This document shows, piece by piece, positions 16,277-24,167 of a stretch of 64,000 bases of DNA. This DNA is from Gordonibacter faecis (GTDB lineage Bacteria > Actinomycetota > Coriobacteriia > Coriobacteriales > Eggerthellaceae), in contig NZ_JASJEU010000014.1 of assembly GCF_030077735.1 (NCBI RefSeq), positions 1-64,000 on the forward strand, written 5' to 3'. The notes under the pieces were generated by a model that had not been told where the DNA came from, made no database searches, and worked only from the letters and a program-made list of their open reading frames with translations. The position numbers were made by a program, and so were the translations under genes. Positions within the stretch are counted from its first letter, which is position 1; the number at the start of each line of letters is the position of its first letter.

Positions 16277-17620
16277 CTAGCGCAGCGATTCCTTACACCA
16301 AGGCGGATACACACGTCTCCCCGCAGAATCCGTCAAATGATACGAGCAGAACGGGATGGCGCGCCCGTCAGGCACCGTCACCATCATAGAGCATTCGCGC
16401 AGCCGCTGCGTATCCATCGACACCGCGTCCATGTAGTTCATGATGATCACGGACAGCCCGCTCTTCACCTCGACGCCCTTCTTCGCCAAAATATCGAGGA
16501 ACACCGACCCCTGAGGGCTGTCAGGCGAGTAGCCCTCGCGGTACTCCTCCAGCGTCATCGCGCGCGTGGCCGGGTAGAAGCCCGAGGGGTGCGGCATCAT
16601 ACCCGCAGGTGGCTCGCCATGGACGAAGAACACACCCGTGTCGCAGAGCGGGTTCGAGCATCCGAGCGGCCAAATGTCGCGCGGCTCAATGAGCCCGTCG
16701 GACTGTTCGGCCAGCTGGAAGATCACGTCGCCCGCGCTCATGGGCAGGGCACGCTCGGCGTCGAAGCGCCCGGACGTGAACGCCGGCTGCAGCGCAAGGC
16801 CCGCCACCACGTCAGCGTTCTCCAGCGAGAAGCGCAACAGGTCGCCCAGCTGCTTGTCGTTCGAACCTGCCACCACGGCCACGGAAAGCACCACCTGGAT
16901 GCCCGCCTCGCGGCAGCGCTCAATCACGCGCAGCTTCACATCCAGAATGTCGCGCCCGCAGGTGGCCTCGTACACGTCACCCGTCAGGCCGTCGAAGGAC
17001 AGATACACACCGGTGAGACCCGCGGCCACCAGTTCCTCCAAGTAGCCATCGCGCGCAGCGATGACCAGGCCATTCGTATTGACCTCGATACCCCAGAAGC
17101 CCTTCTGGCGACCCATGCGGATAATCTCGGGCAAATCCTTGCGGCAGGTAGGTTCCCCGCCCGTGATCTGCACTGCGCCGTCGATGCCCACCGCGTTCGC
17201 GATGGTATCGTACATGGCGCTAATTTCCTCAAGCGTGGGGTCGCCCTCACCCGTCTCGGCGCTCATGAAGCACACGGGGCAGTGCAGGTTACAGTTGCGC
17301 GTGACCTCAATCTCCAACAGCGTGCCGCGCCGCACGTGGCGACTGCACGTGCCGCAGCCGTGCGGGCACGGCGCCGTGGCCGGGATGGTGTTCTCGGGAG
17401 CCGTCGGCGGAAACGCGAGCGAGCGCAGCCACTGGTAGTGCTCGGCGTCGGGCCACATGCGCGTCGCCAAGCGCCCGTGGTCAGAGCACGTGCGCTCCAT
17501 CCACACCACGCCGTCGCCGTCAGCGTACACCTCAGCCGGCAACTCCGTCAGGCAATCCGGACACAGCGCCGTCGTCTTATGCAACAACGTACGCGCATCC
17601 TTTGTTTCAAGCTCGCTCAT
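16277..17620 (-). CDS. Radical SAM protein, COG1964-like
   Basis: The 447-residue protein carries the radical SAM motif C110-x3-C114-x2-C117 ('RNCNLHCPVCF') and 'ITGGEPT', which contacts the methionine of SAM. N-terminal metal-site cysteines are C20/C23 with C45 and His48, then C85/C89/C92 ('CPHGCGTC'). This layout is that of the COG1964 group, which includes MJ0619-type and tetraether-lipid-type enzymes. Further cysteines near the C-terminus ('LGCSNPLC', 'PPWC') may hold another centre. The DUF2064 gene lies directly upstream on the same strand, and such pairs are known for radical SAM/selenodomain-type systems. The product is unknown. RBS AAGGGAGAA precedes the ATG at 17620. Confidence 0.82.
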   Translation of the reverse strand: MSELETKDARTLLHKTTALCPDCLTELPAEVYADGDGVVWMERTCSDHGRLATRMWPDAEHYQWLRSLAFPPTAPENTIPATAPCPHGCGTCSRHVRRGTLLEIEVTRNCNLHCPVCFMSAETGEGDPTLEEISAMYDTIANAVGIDGAVQITGGEPTCRKDLPEIIRMGRQKGFWGIEVNTNGLVIAARDGYLEELVAAGLTGVYLSFDGLTGDVYEATCGRDILDVKLRVIERCREAGIQVVLSVAVVAGSNDKQLGDLLRFSLENADVVAGLALQPAFTSGRFDAERALPMSAGDVIFQLAEQSDGLIEPRDIWPLGCSNPLCDTGVFFVHGEPPAGMMPHPSGFYPATRAMTLEEYREGYSPDSPQGSVFLDILAKKGVEVKSGLSVIIMNYMDAVSMDTQRLRECSMMVTVPDGRAIPFCSYHLTDSAGRRVYPPWCKESLR

Positions 17621-17688
17621 CAGGCTTCTCCCTTATAACGCCTTCTGTTGTCTCACTCACCAAACCTACCCAATCCTCCGTAGTTGAC

Positions 17689-17709
17689 GGCAAGGGTAGA
17701 ACCCTTGCC
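17689..17709. repeat. REP-like palindrome (single)
   Basis: A perfect 9-bp stem GGCAAGGGT / ACCCTTGCC with a 3-base loop, flanked by CCGTAGTTGAC and CTACGG. Pairs of the same element occur at 22401-22482 and 38205-38286. It lies between the DUF2064 and radical SAM genes and could fold in their shared transcript. Confidence 0.75.
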
Positions 17710-17789
17710 CTACGGTCAACCCACAAAGGAAACTGTTGTTGCAGATCCACGGACTACCTGGCAGGTTAAAGGGGCTTCTTTACAACCTG

Positions 17790-18653
17790 CTATTCGTCGA
17801 TGTATTGACGCGGGTCGTGTTCCTCGTTCGGGGGCGTAACCACCTGGATGCCCATGTAGTCAACCCAGGCCAGAACGCGCTCAGGCACAAACAGTTCCTT
17901 TTGGTGCACGGCCGCTTGCTTGATGGCGCGCATGCACGAGATGGCGTGCGCGAGGTCGGTCTTCTCGTCGATGTCAGCCACAGGCGACAGGTACGCCGAG
18001 GGAACGTTGCGTTCCTCAAGCTTCTGCATGTAGCCATCGAGCGCGGGACGGCCGTCTAGATTGTAGTAAACGCCCTGGTGATCCATGGGTGTGTTGTAGC
18101 TGAAGCCCACGAGCGATGTACCGCATTCCTGGCACGGCGCCTGCACGAAGCCCGGCGTGCCGAGCGACTGGAAGTAATCGAGCCACTGGAACGCCATCAC
18201 AATGTGCGACTTCGGCATGGTGGGGATGTCGCCGCCGACGGACACGATATGCTCGTAACCCATGGCGAAAATCTGCTGGAACGCGTCGTCGAAGTGATCG
18301 TCGAACGTGGAACCCTTGTCCGTGAGGAAGTGAATCTCCATGGGCCAGGGGCCGATGGCGTCGTAGGTGTCCTTCATGATTTGCACGTTCTCGGCCGGCG
18401 TGGTGCAGACGAAGAAATCGTAGGTGATTTTGTCTGCCGTGGGGTCGGATGCCACGAGCGCCTCGTTTTCGGCTTTCAGCTGGTAGAGCGCGTGCATAGC
18501 CAGCTCGCTCACGTCGTAGAGGCTACGCTTGAAGAACTCGGCCGCCTGCTCGGGGGTAAGGAATCCGCCGAACTCTGTGGTGAGGCGCGTCTTTACCATT
18601 CCCGGTACCGGGGGCTTGCTAAATAAAAGCAATGCTTGCTTCTTCTCCGCCAC
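17790..18653 (-). CDS. DUF2064 (TIGR04282-type) glycosyltransferase-like protein
   Basis: The 287-residue protein begins with 'LLLFSKPPVPGMVKTRL', the nucleotide-sugar-like N-terminal signature of the DUF2064 family, which has a GT-A-type fold. 'SVGGDIPTMP' supplies the acidic metal site. It contains 'PCQECGTSLVGFSY' in place of the usual 'DGGY' region and a C-terminal extension past about residue 230, so it is a divergent member. Family members are encoded with radical SAM proteins, as here. Start is GTG at 18653 with AGAAGGAGAAG upstream. Function unknown; a transferase acting on the product of the radical SAM enzyme is an inference. Confidence 0.8.
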   Translation of the reverse strand: MAEKKQALLLFSKPPVPGMVKTRLTTEFGGFLTPEQAAEFFKRSLYDVSELAMHALYQLKAENEALVASDPTADKITYDFFVCTTPAENVQIMKDTYDAIGPWPMEIHFLTDKGSTFDDHFDDAFQQIFAMGYEHIVSVGGDIPTMPKSHIVMAFQWLDYFQSLGTPGFVQAPCQECGTSLVGFSYNTPMDHQGVYYNLDGRPALDGYMQKLEERNVPSAYLSPVADIDEKTDLAHAISCMRAIKQAAVHQKELFVPERVLAWVDYMGIQVVTPPNEEHDPRQYIDE

Positions 18654-18723
18654 GAAACTTCTCCTTCTCTTCCTGCGGCTTCAGGGCCGCTTGTTCCACT
18701 TCATGTTCGTGCTTCGCACGAAA

Positions 18724-18743
18724 GGGCGATTCATGAATCGCCC
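18724..18743. repeat. 20-bp palindrome
   Basis: A perfect 20-bp palindrome with arms GGGCGATTCA and TGAATCGCCC, preceded by GTGCTTCGCACGAAA. The same element with one changed base pair in the centre is at 270-289. Confidence 0.65.
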
Positions 18744-18840
18744 CTACGGTTCTCGCCGCGAGAGTGCCAGTGCTGGCCAAGTTCGCCAACCCAGCAATAC
18801 GTTCCCACCAGTCCAGTGAACCTTCCCACCTGCAACGAGC

Positions 18841-18953
18841 GCAGGCACTGGGTGATGCTCACCAAGCGAGTTTCGCACGAGCCGAAAGCGCCAGTGGCGC
18901 TTTCGTGCGAGCTCAGGACTGTCCGAGCGACTGAGCGTCACCCAGTGCCTGTG
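18841..18953. repeat. Large structured repeat, copy 2
   Basis: A 19-bp outer stem (18841-18859 with 18934-18952, 17 of 19 paired) encloses ACCAAGCGAGTT, an inner 10-bp hairpin (CGAAAGCGCC-AGT-GGCGCTTTCG) and AGGACTGTCCGAGCGACTG. Copy 1 at 16110-16194 shares the conserved blocks but not the outer-stem sequence. It occupies most of the 349-base gap between the Mo enzyme and DUF2064 genes. Confidence 0.65.
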
Positions 18954-19002
18954 CGGTCTCGCAGGTTGACTCTTCGCACACCCTCTCCCACTCAGCGGCT
19001 CA

Positions 19003-21240
19003 TCAGCTGTCTTCTTCCCAGCTCAGCGGATCGTCAACTTTGTAGATGACGCAGTCTATCGCGTTGTACGACCAGGTGCCAATGAGCGGCTCGCCGGGTT
19101 CGCACGAGGTGAGGCAGTTGATGTTCGACTCCCACATGCCGCCGAACGCGGGCGCGCCGGGTTCCCATTCGGGATGCCACCAGCCGTAGTCCACGTTCAG
19201 CAAGTCATCGCGCATCGTTGCTGTTGCTAGTATAAAGCGCGCCGCGCCCTTGTCGGTGCGCACTTCCACGCGGTCGCCGGGGGCAAACCCCAAGCGCTCG
19301 GCCGTAGCCGGGCTCATTTCCACCACCGGGTGCGGCGACTTGGCGCGGAACGCCGGGTTGTTGAAGTACATCGACGCGTTGTAGGGCTGCTTACGCGAAC
19401 CAGTGATCATCGGCAAGTACGCCCCGCCCGCGCGCTCCGCTTCCGCCACCAATTCCGGCGAGCACAAAGTAATGGGCGCGGCCGGCTCGGGCAAGCGCGC
19501 ACCACCCAGCGTCGGCAAAAACTCGCTCGCCAGTTCAATCTTGCCTGTCGTGGTGGCGAACCCCTGCGGGCGACCATCAACACCCGGCAGTTCGTGCTTC
19601 GCATACGCGGGAGGCTGCCAGTAAATGCCCAGTTCGCAGAACGTTTCCCAGTCCATCCCCGTGCGGGCAAGCTGCGCGGCGAAGGCGTCGGCCAGCGTCT
19701 CTTCCGGCCACGCGTCCTCTTGGCCGAGGCGCAGGCCCAAGCCGCGGAACACGTCGTAGTCGCAGCGGCGCTCGTAGTAGGGCTCCACCGCCGCCGGCCC
19801 ACCGTAGCCCATGTTCGCCACGCCACCGTGCACCTGCAAGACAGGCCGCTCAATGGCACCGGCCGCGGGCAGCACGTAGTCGGCGATGCTTGCCGTGGGT
19901 GTCATATAGTAGTCGAGCACCACCAGCAAGTCCAAGCCCATGAGCGCGTTGAACACACGATGAGTGTCACCGTAGGTCAACAGCGGGTTCGTGGCGTTCA
20001 CGATGAGCGCGCGCACCGGGTAGGGCTCGCCCGTTTCCATGGCGCGCAGCACCAGGTGCGGCAGCGCCGAGGTTAGGTAGCGCGCGGGAAGCGTGCGCCC
20101 CAGCTTTTCGGTGAGCGCGCGGGCGCGCTCGTAGCCGTCGTAGCACTGCAGCGGCGTGAAAGGCGTGTTGAGGCAGCGGGCGCGGTGCTCGGGGGCCAGC
20201 GCGTCGGTCATCTCCAATTCCATCTCGGACACGAAGTCGGGAGATTCAGCCAGTACGCACGAGCCAGGCTTGTCCACGTTGCCCGTGATGGCGCGCAAAC
20301 AGCAGATGGCGCGGTGCGTGGGCGCCACGTTCGCCCCCACCTGGTCGACACCGCGACCCGACACGAGCGCCGCCGCGCCGGCCTGCCCAAATAGGCGCGC
20401 CGCACGCACGATATCGTCGGCAGGGACGCCGCACACCTCAGCCACATGGGCGGGCGTATAGGGCTTCACCTGTTCGGCCAATTCGTCGAAGCCGTGGCAC
20501 CACGCGTCCACAAACGCGCGATCAACCAGGTCTTCCTCGATGATGACGTGCAAAAGGCCCAGCGCCAGCGTGCAGTCGGTGCCTGGTCGCACCGGCAGCC
20601 AGAGGTCGGCCACGGCAGCCACCTGGGTGCGCCGTGGGTCGATAACCACCAGCGCCGCGTCGGACTTCGAGAACTGAAGGATGGAGCGCCAGAACGCCGA
20701 GTTGTCCGACTGCGCCGGGTTCGTACCCCAAATGAACAGGCACTCCGTCACGCCGGGCGCGATGTCGGCCTCAACAGTCCAGCCGAACGTAAGCGCGTCC
20801 ATCCAGATGCGCGGGTTCCAGCAAATCTGCCCGATACCCATATTGTTGGGCGAGCCGAACAGGTTCATGAAGCGGTGCAGCGGCCAGAACGACGCGTGCG
20901 GGCCGCCGATGGCACTCGCCAGCGTCTCCGGGCCGTGCTCGTCCGCGAGCGCACGCAGGCGTGCGGCGATGTCGTCAAGCGCTTCGTCCCAGCTCACGCG
21001 CTCCCACTCGTTCGCGCCGCGCTCGCCCACGCGCCGCAGGGGGTAGTTCACGCGGTCGGCGCCGTCAAGCGCGTCCAGGTTCATGCGCCAGCGGCGACAC
21101 CCCGCCAGGATGCGCTCGTCGTAGGGGTAGCGCGTTGGGTCTGGCGCCAGGTCAACCACGCGACCGTCCTCCACCGTGGCCACAAAGGCACAGCAGTAGC
21201 CGCAGTAGTGGCAGTTCGTGCGCTTCGTCTCGCGCGTCAT
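19003..21240 (-). CDS. Molybdopterin oxidoreductase paired with HdrB-like protein
   Basis: The 745-residue catalytic subunit has the cluster site C10/C13/C17/C48 and 'NYPLRRVGERG'. A likely Mo-ligand Cys140 lies in 'GQICWNP', close to the Cys141 ligand position of acetylene hydratase. 'YYMTPTASIADYVLPAAGAIERP' follows. It is the shortest of the four Mo proteins here and has no Tat signal. Its ATG overlaps the stop of the upstream CCG-domain gene by 4 bases (ATGA), implying a fixed-ratio partnership. Electron flow through an HdrB-like cysteine-rich partner is unusual for this family and suggests disulfide or quinone-linked chemistry. Substrate unknown. Confidence 0.85.
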   Translation of the reverse strand: MTRETKRTNCHYCGYCCAFVATVEDGRVVDLAPDPTRYPYDERILAGCRRWRMNLDALDGADRVNYPLRRVGERGANEWERVSWDEALDDIAARLRALADEHGPETLASAIGGPHASFWPLHRFMNLFGSPNNMGIGQICWNPRIWMDALTFGWTVEADIAPGVTECLFIWGTNPAQSDNSAFWRSILQFSKSDAALVVIDPRRTQVAAVADLWLPVRPGTDCTLALGLLHVIIEEDLVDRAFVDAWCHGFDELAEQVKPYTPAHVAEVCGVPADDIVRAARLFGQAGAAALVSGRGVDQVGANVAPTHRAICCLRAITGNVDKPGSCVLAESPDFVSEMELEMTDALAPEHRARCLNTPFTPLQCYDGYERARALTEKLGRTLPARYLTSALPHLVLRAMETGEPYPVRALIVNATNPLLTYGDTHRVFNALMGLDLLVVLDYYMTPTASIADYVLPAAGAIERPVLQVHGGVANMGYGGPAAVEPYYERRCDYDVFRGLGLRLGQEDAWPEETLADAFAAQLARTGMDWETFCELGIYWQPPAYAKHELPGVDGRPQGFATTTGKIELASEFLPTLGGARLPEPAAPITLCSPELVAEAERAGGAYLPMITGSRKQPYNASMYFNNPAFRAKSPHPVVEMSPATAERLGFAPGDRVEVRTDKGAARFILATATMRDDLLNVDYGWWHPEWEPGAPAFGGMWESNINCLTSCEPGEPLIGTWSYNAIDCVIYKVDDPLSWEEDS

Positions 21241-22259
21241 CGCGCCTCCCCTTCCCCATTGGCCTTTGCGGCCGCACCGGCCGCGTCAGCCGCCTCACCA
21301 GCAAGGCCCGCATACGCACGCCCAGACCCCGCCTCGTCAGGCTCGTCAAACAAGAATCGCAGCTTCATGTACTGATCGGCCCCGCGCCAATCCACGCGCC
21401 AGTCGTACAGAAGCTCCAGGTAGTGAAACACCGGCACGGCCGTCTGCGCCATCGACAGCTGAAACGCGCAACTCACACACGCCGTCACGATGCCCGCCGC
21501 CTGCACCTCGACCGCTTCCTCGCCATGGCGGCGCGCCTGCTTGTCGGCGGCATCGAACTTGCCCGCCGCGCGCAGAAGCGACCCACAACAGAATGACTTC
21601 TTGCGAATGTGCGCCGCCTCCACCACCAGTTCAGGCGGCAACAGTGCACGCACGCCGTCGGCAAACGCACCCGACTCGCGGTCAGGGCAGGAATCGTGCA
21701 CGCAGAACTTCAGGTCATCGCCAGCCGTCGCCGCAGCGCCCGCGCCACAGCCCGCAGCTGCGTAGGCCTTCACCCCGTCGCCCAGCATGCGCCGCGCCAC
21801 CTCGGCATCAATGCGATACCCCAGCTTCGCCAACTCGCCCGGCAGGGCTACCACCTGCACGTGCGCCGTACGCTCATCGGCGGCCAGCGCCGCGCTCAGC
21901 GCCGCCACGCAGTTCGGACACGCGGCCACAATGCGCTCAACGCCCGCAGCGGCCACGTGGTCGCGCAGTTCATCCTCAAACGCCGCGCGCACGTTCGCCC
22001 CATCGGGCTCAAACGACAAAATCTTGCCGCAGCATAGAAGCGAAATGCCTTCCACCACGTCCGCCTCACGCAGCAGATCGTACACCGACTGCACAAGCGG
22101 CAGCGCGTAGTTCAACAGCGAACACCCCGGGAAGAACAGCGTCGCACACCTGCGCGGCGCACCCGCATCCACCCCCGCGCTCACGGCCGCGCCCAAGCGT
22201 AGGCCCGCAAACGTAACGGTGCCGCCGGTCAGCACGTCATCAAATGCGTACTCGTCCAT
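21237..22259 (-). CDS. CCG-domain (HdrB/GlpC-like) Fe-S protein
   Basis: The 340-residue protein has two complete cysteine-rich CCG motifs. The first is 'FFPGC', 'LLCCGKIL' and 'ACPNC'. The second is 'KFCVHDSC', 'SFCCGSLL' and 'ACVSC'. In HdrB such motifs hold noncubane [4Fe-4S] clusters that reduce heterodisulfides; in GlpC and similar proteins they pass electrons to quinones. The C-terminal 30 residues are Ala/Glu-rich. It is translated with the Mo enzyme that follows (ATGA overlap), so it is probably its electron-transfer subunit. AGGGGAG precedes the ATG at 22259. Confidence 0.85.
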   Translation of the reverse strand: MDEYAFDDVLTGGTVTFAGLRLGAAVSAGVDAGAPRRCATLFFPGCSLLNYALPLVQSVYDLLREADVVEGISLLCCGKILSFEPDGANVRAAFEDELRDHVAAAGVERIVAACPNCVAALSAALAADERTAHVQVVALPGELAKLGYRIDAEVARRMLGDGVKAYAAAGCGAGAAATAGDDLKFCVHDSCPDRESGAFADGVRALLPPELVVEAAHIRKKSFCCGSLLRAAGKFDAADKQARRHGEEAVEVQAAGIVTACVSCAFQLSMAQTAVPVFHYLELLYDWRVDWRGADQYMKLRFLFDEPDEAGSGRAYAGLAGEAADAAGAAAKANGEGEAR

Positions 22260-22400
22260 ACGTCTCCCCTGTCTGTCGCGGTGTGCCCGCGCCTCTCATC
22301 AGTGCGTCTCTCGCGCGCAAGCGCCCCAGCCAGCCACTCGGCCATCGGTGCTCGCGCGCGAACGGCGCACTCTGTGCAGCAAAGGGGCGGTATTCCGTAG

Positions 22401-22482
22401 GGCAAGGGTTCTACCCTTGCCGCTCAGCAAGAATAAACCTGCCAGGTCAAACGTAGTTGACGGCAAGGGCAGAGCCCTTGCC
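22401..22482. repeat. REP-like palindrome pair
   Basis: Two 21-base palindromes in opposite orientation (22401-22421, GGCAAGGGT arms; 22462-22482, GGCAAGGGC arms), each flanked by CCGTAG or CTACGG. They are joined by a 40-base spacer with CCTGCCAGGT. The pair fills most of the 321-base gap between the NrfD and CCG-protein genes; nothing else is seen there. Confidence 0.75.
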
Positions 22483-22580
22483 CTACGGTCAACCTGGCAG
22501 GTAAGGGCCTTTGCTACAGCCCCAGCCACACATACCCCGCGCGACACCGAAGTGCCGCGCGGCTTCCCTACACCCTCACT

Positions 22581-23561
22581 TTAGTACTGGTTGTCGCCGT
22601 AGGTCCACTTGGAAATGAACTCGGCGTCGTTCTTCGCCACACGGTTGTAGTAGCGGTTCTCGCCCGGAATCTCGGCGCGGTCGTCGGTGTTGACTACCAT
22701 GAAGCGCAGCAGGCAGCCGCCGCACAGCACCAGAATGGGAGCCACAATGGTGGCCGCAGCGGAGTGGCCGCCGCCGATGTACATAATCAGCGGGATAACC
22801 AGGCCGAAGCCCACCATACCAACCCAGAACGGCAGCGCGTAGGAACCGCGCACCCAGCGACGAGCGGCCGCCTTGGCCGTCACGTTGCCAGCGCCCAGGA
22901 AGGACAGCACCATGGTCAGCAGCACAATGAGCTCAGCCACCACCAGCACGATGTCAACCACGTGCAAGATCTCCAGCACAATCTCGGACACCAGCATGCC
23001 CTCGATGGTGGGGATGGCCGGCCAGCCGTTGATGGATAGCACGATAGCCGCGCAGCCCGTCGAAATGGCCGAAATGGTGAACAGCACAGGCAGCGCCGGG
23101 GTAGCCCAGAACGCATGCGCCTTCAGCGTGGACAGCATGATACCGGTGTACATCATGATGCACAGACCAAAGAAACCAGCAATGATCAGGAATGCATCAG
23201 CCGCCGGCTTCAAGAAGTCGGACAGACCAGCAAACACGGGCCACGCGTCGCCAATGAACGCCAGGAAGAACAGCAGGGCGAACACCGCAGCAATCACGAG
23301 GAACGTCGCGCCCCACTTGATGATGGACTTCGACGTGGTCCACACGCGCCAGAACACACCCGGCTGGCCCAGGTCGACCACCAGAAACACGCAACCAATA
23401 GCCACGCACACCAGCGACACGAGCACGGGAAGCGCAAAAATCTCAGCAAAACCCGAAATCACGAAGCTGTTGAAAATGGCGGAGAGGAACAAGATGCCGC
23501 CTGCCAGACCGCCCAAAAACAGGTACAGGGCGATAGGCGGTTCCCAGTAATGATGCCTCAT
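22581..23561 (-). CDS. NrfD/PsrC-type membrane subunit
   Basis: The 326-residue protein has about eight to nine hydrophobic segments and the N-terminal 'WEPPIALYLFLGGLAGG' typical of NrfD/PsrC quinone-interacting anchors. It passes electrons between menaquinol and the Fe-S subunit encoded just before it; the two genes overlap by one base (TAATG). The soluble C-terminal 35 residues ('NRYYNRVAKNDAEFISKWTYG') face one side of the membrane. With the 966-aa Mo protein and the 192-aa Fe-S protein it makes a three-part respiratory oxidoreductase. Because the Mo subunit lacks a Tat signal, the complex seems to face the cytoplasm. Confidence 0.88.
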   Translation of the reverse strand: MRHHYWEPPIALYLFLGGLAGGILFLSAIFNSFVISGFAEIFALPVLVSLVCVAIGCVFLVVDLGQPGVFWRVWTTSKSIIKWGATFLVIAAVFALLFFLAFIGDAWPVFAGLSDFLKPAADAFLIIAGFFGLCIMMYTGIMLSTLKAHAFWATPALPVLFTISAISTGCAAIVLSINGWPAIPTIEGMLVSEIVLEILHVVDIVLVVAELIVLLTMVLSFLGAGNVTAKAAARRWVRGSYALPFWVGMVGFGLVIPLIMYIGGGHSAAATIVAPILVLCGGCLLRFMVVNTDDRAEIPGENRYYNRVAKNDAEFISKWTYGDNQY

Positions 23562-24139
23562 TATGCCTTACCTCCCAACTCAGGAATGTAGTAGATCTGC
23601 GGCTCAGTGCCGTACTCTTCGAAGAGACGCTCCGTCTTCACGGAACCGATAAGCTTCGACACTTCGCTGTTCGGATCGTCCAAATCGCCAAAGATACGCG
23701 CCTTCTGATGGCAGGTAAGCACGCAGTACGGCTCGGCAGAGGGATCCAGCTGACGCTTGTCGCGGCAGAACGTGCACTTGCGCACGAAGCGGTGCATACG
23801 ATCCTCCAGGTGGGATGCGTCGCGCATGCCGTAGGGGCAGGCGTTTACGCACACCTTGCAGGACAGGCACTTCTTGGGGTCAACCCATACGGTGCCGTCT
23901 TCGTCCTGCTGGCTGGCGCCGGAGGGGCAGCACGGCACGCACTCGGGGTTGGCGCAGTGCATGCACAGAAGCGGCGTCCAGCTCTTGTGAACATTCGGCC
24001 AGGTGCCCTGCGCGCCCTCGGTGACCACGGGGTTGTAGACAATGTCAAGTGGAAGCTTGTTCCACGTACGACAAGCAACCGTGCAGGAGTGACAGCCGAT
24101 GCAACGACGCTGGTCGATGACCATAACGTATCGAGTCAT
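23561..24139 (-). CDS. DmsB/NrfC-type four-cluster Fe-S subunit
   Basis: The 192-residue protein has four ferredoxin-like cysteine groups: C13/C16/C19/C23, 'LLCMHC..PECVPCCP', 'CLSCKVCVNACP' and 'CTFC..CVLTC'. This is the pattern of DMSO reductase and polysulfide reductase electron-transfer subunits. It links the 966-aa Mo protein (27 bases upstream) to the NrfD anchor (1-base overlap downstream). AGAAAGGATAG precedes the ATG at 24139. Confidence 0.9.
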   Translation of the reverse strand: MTRYVMVIDQRRCIGCHSCTVACRTWNKLPLDIVYNPVVTEGAQGTWPNVHKSWTPLLCMHCANPECVPCCPSGASQQDEDGTVWVDPKKCLSCKVCVNACPYGMRDASHLEDRMHRFVRKCTFCRDKRQLDPSAEPYCVLTCHQKARIFGDLDDPNSEVSKLIGSVKTERLFEEYGTEPQIYYIPELGGKA

Positions 24140-24167
24140 TTATCTATCCTTTCTTCCTACTCGGTGG

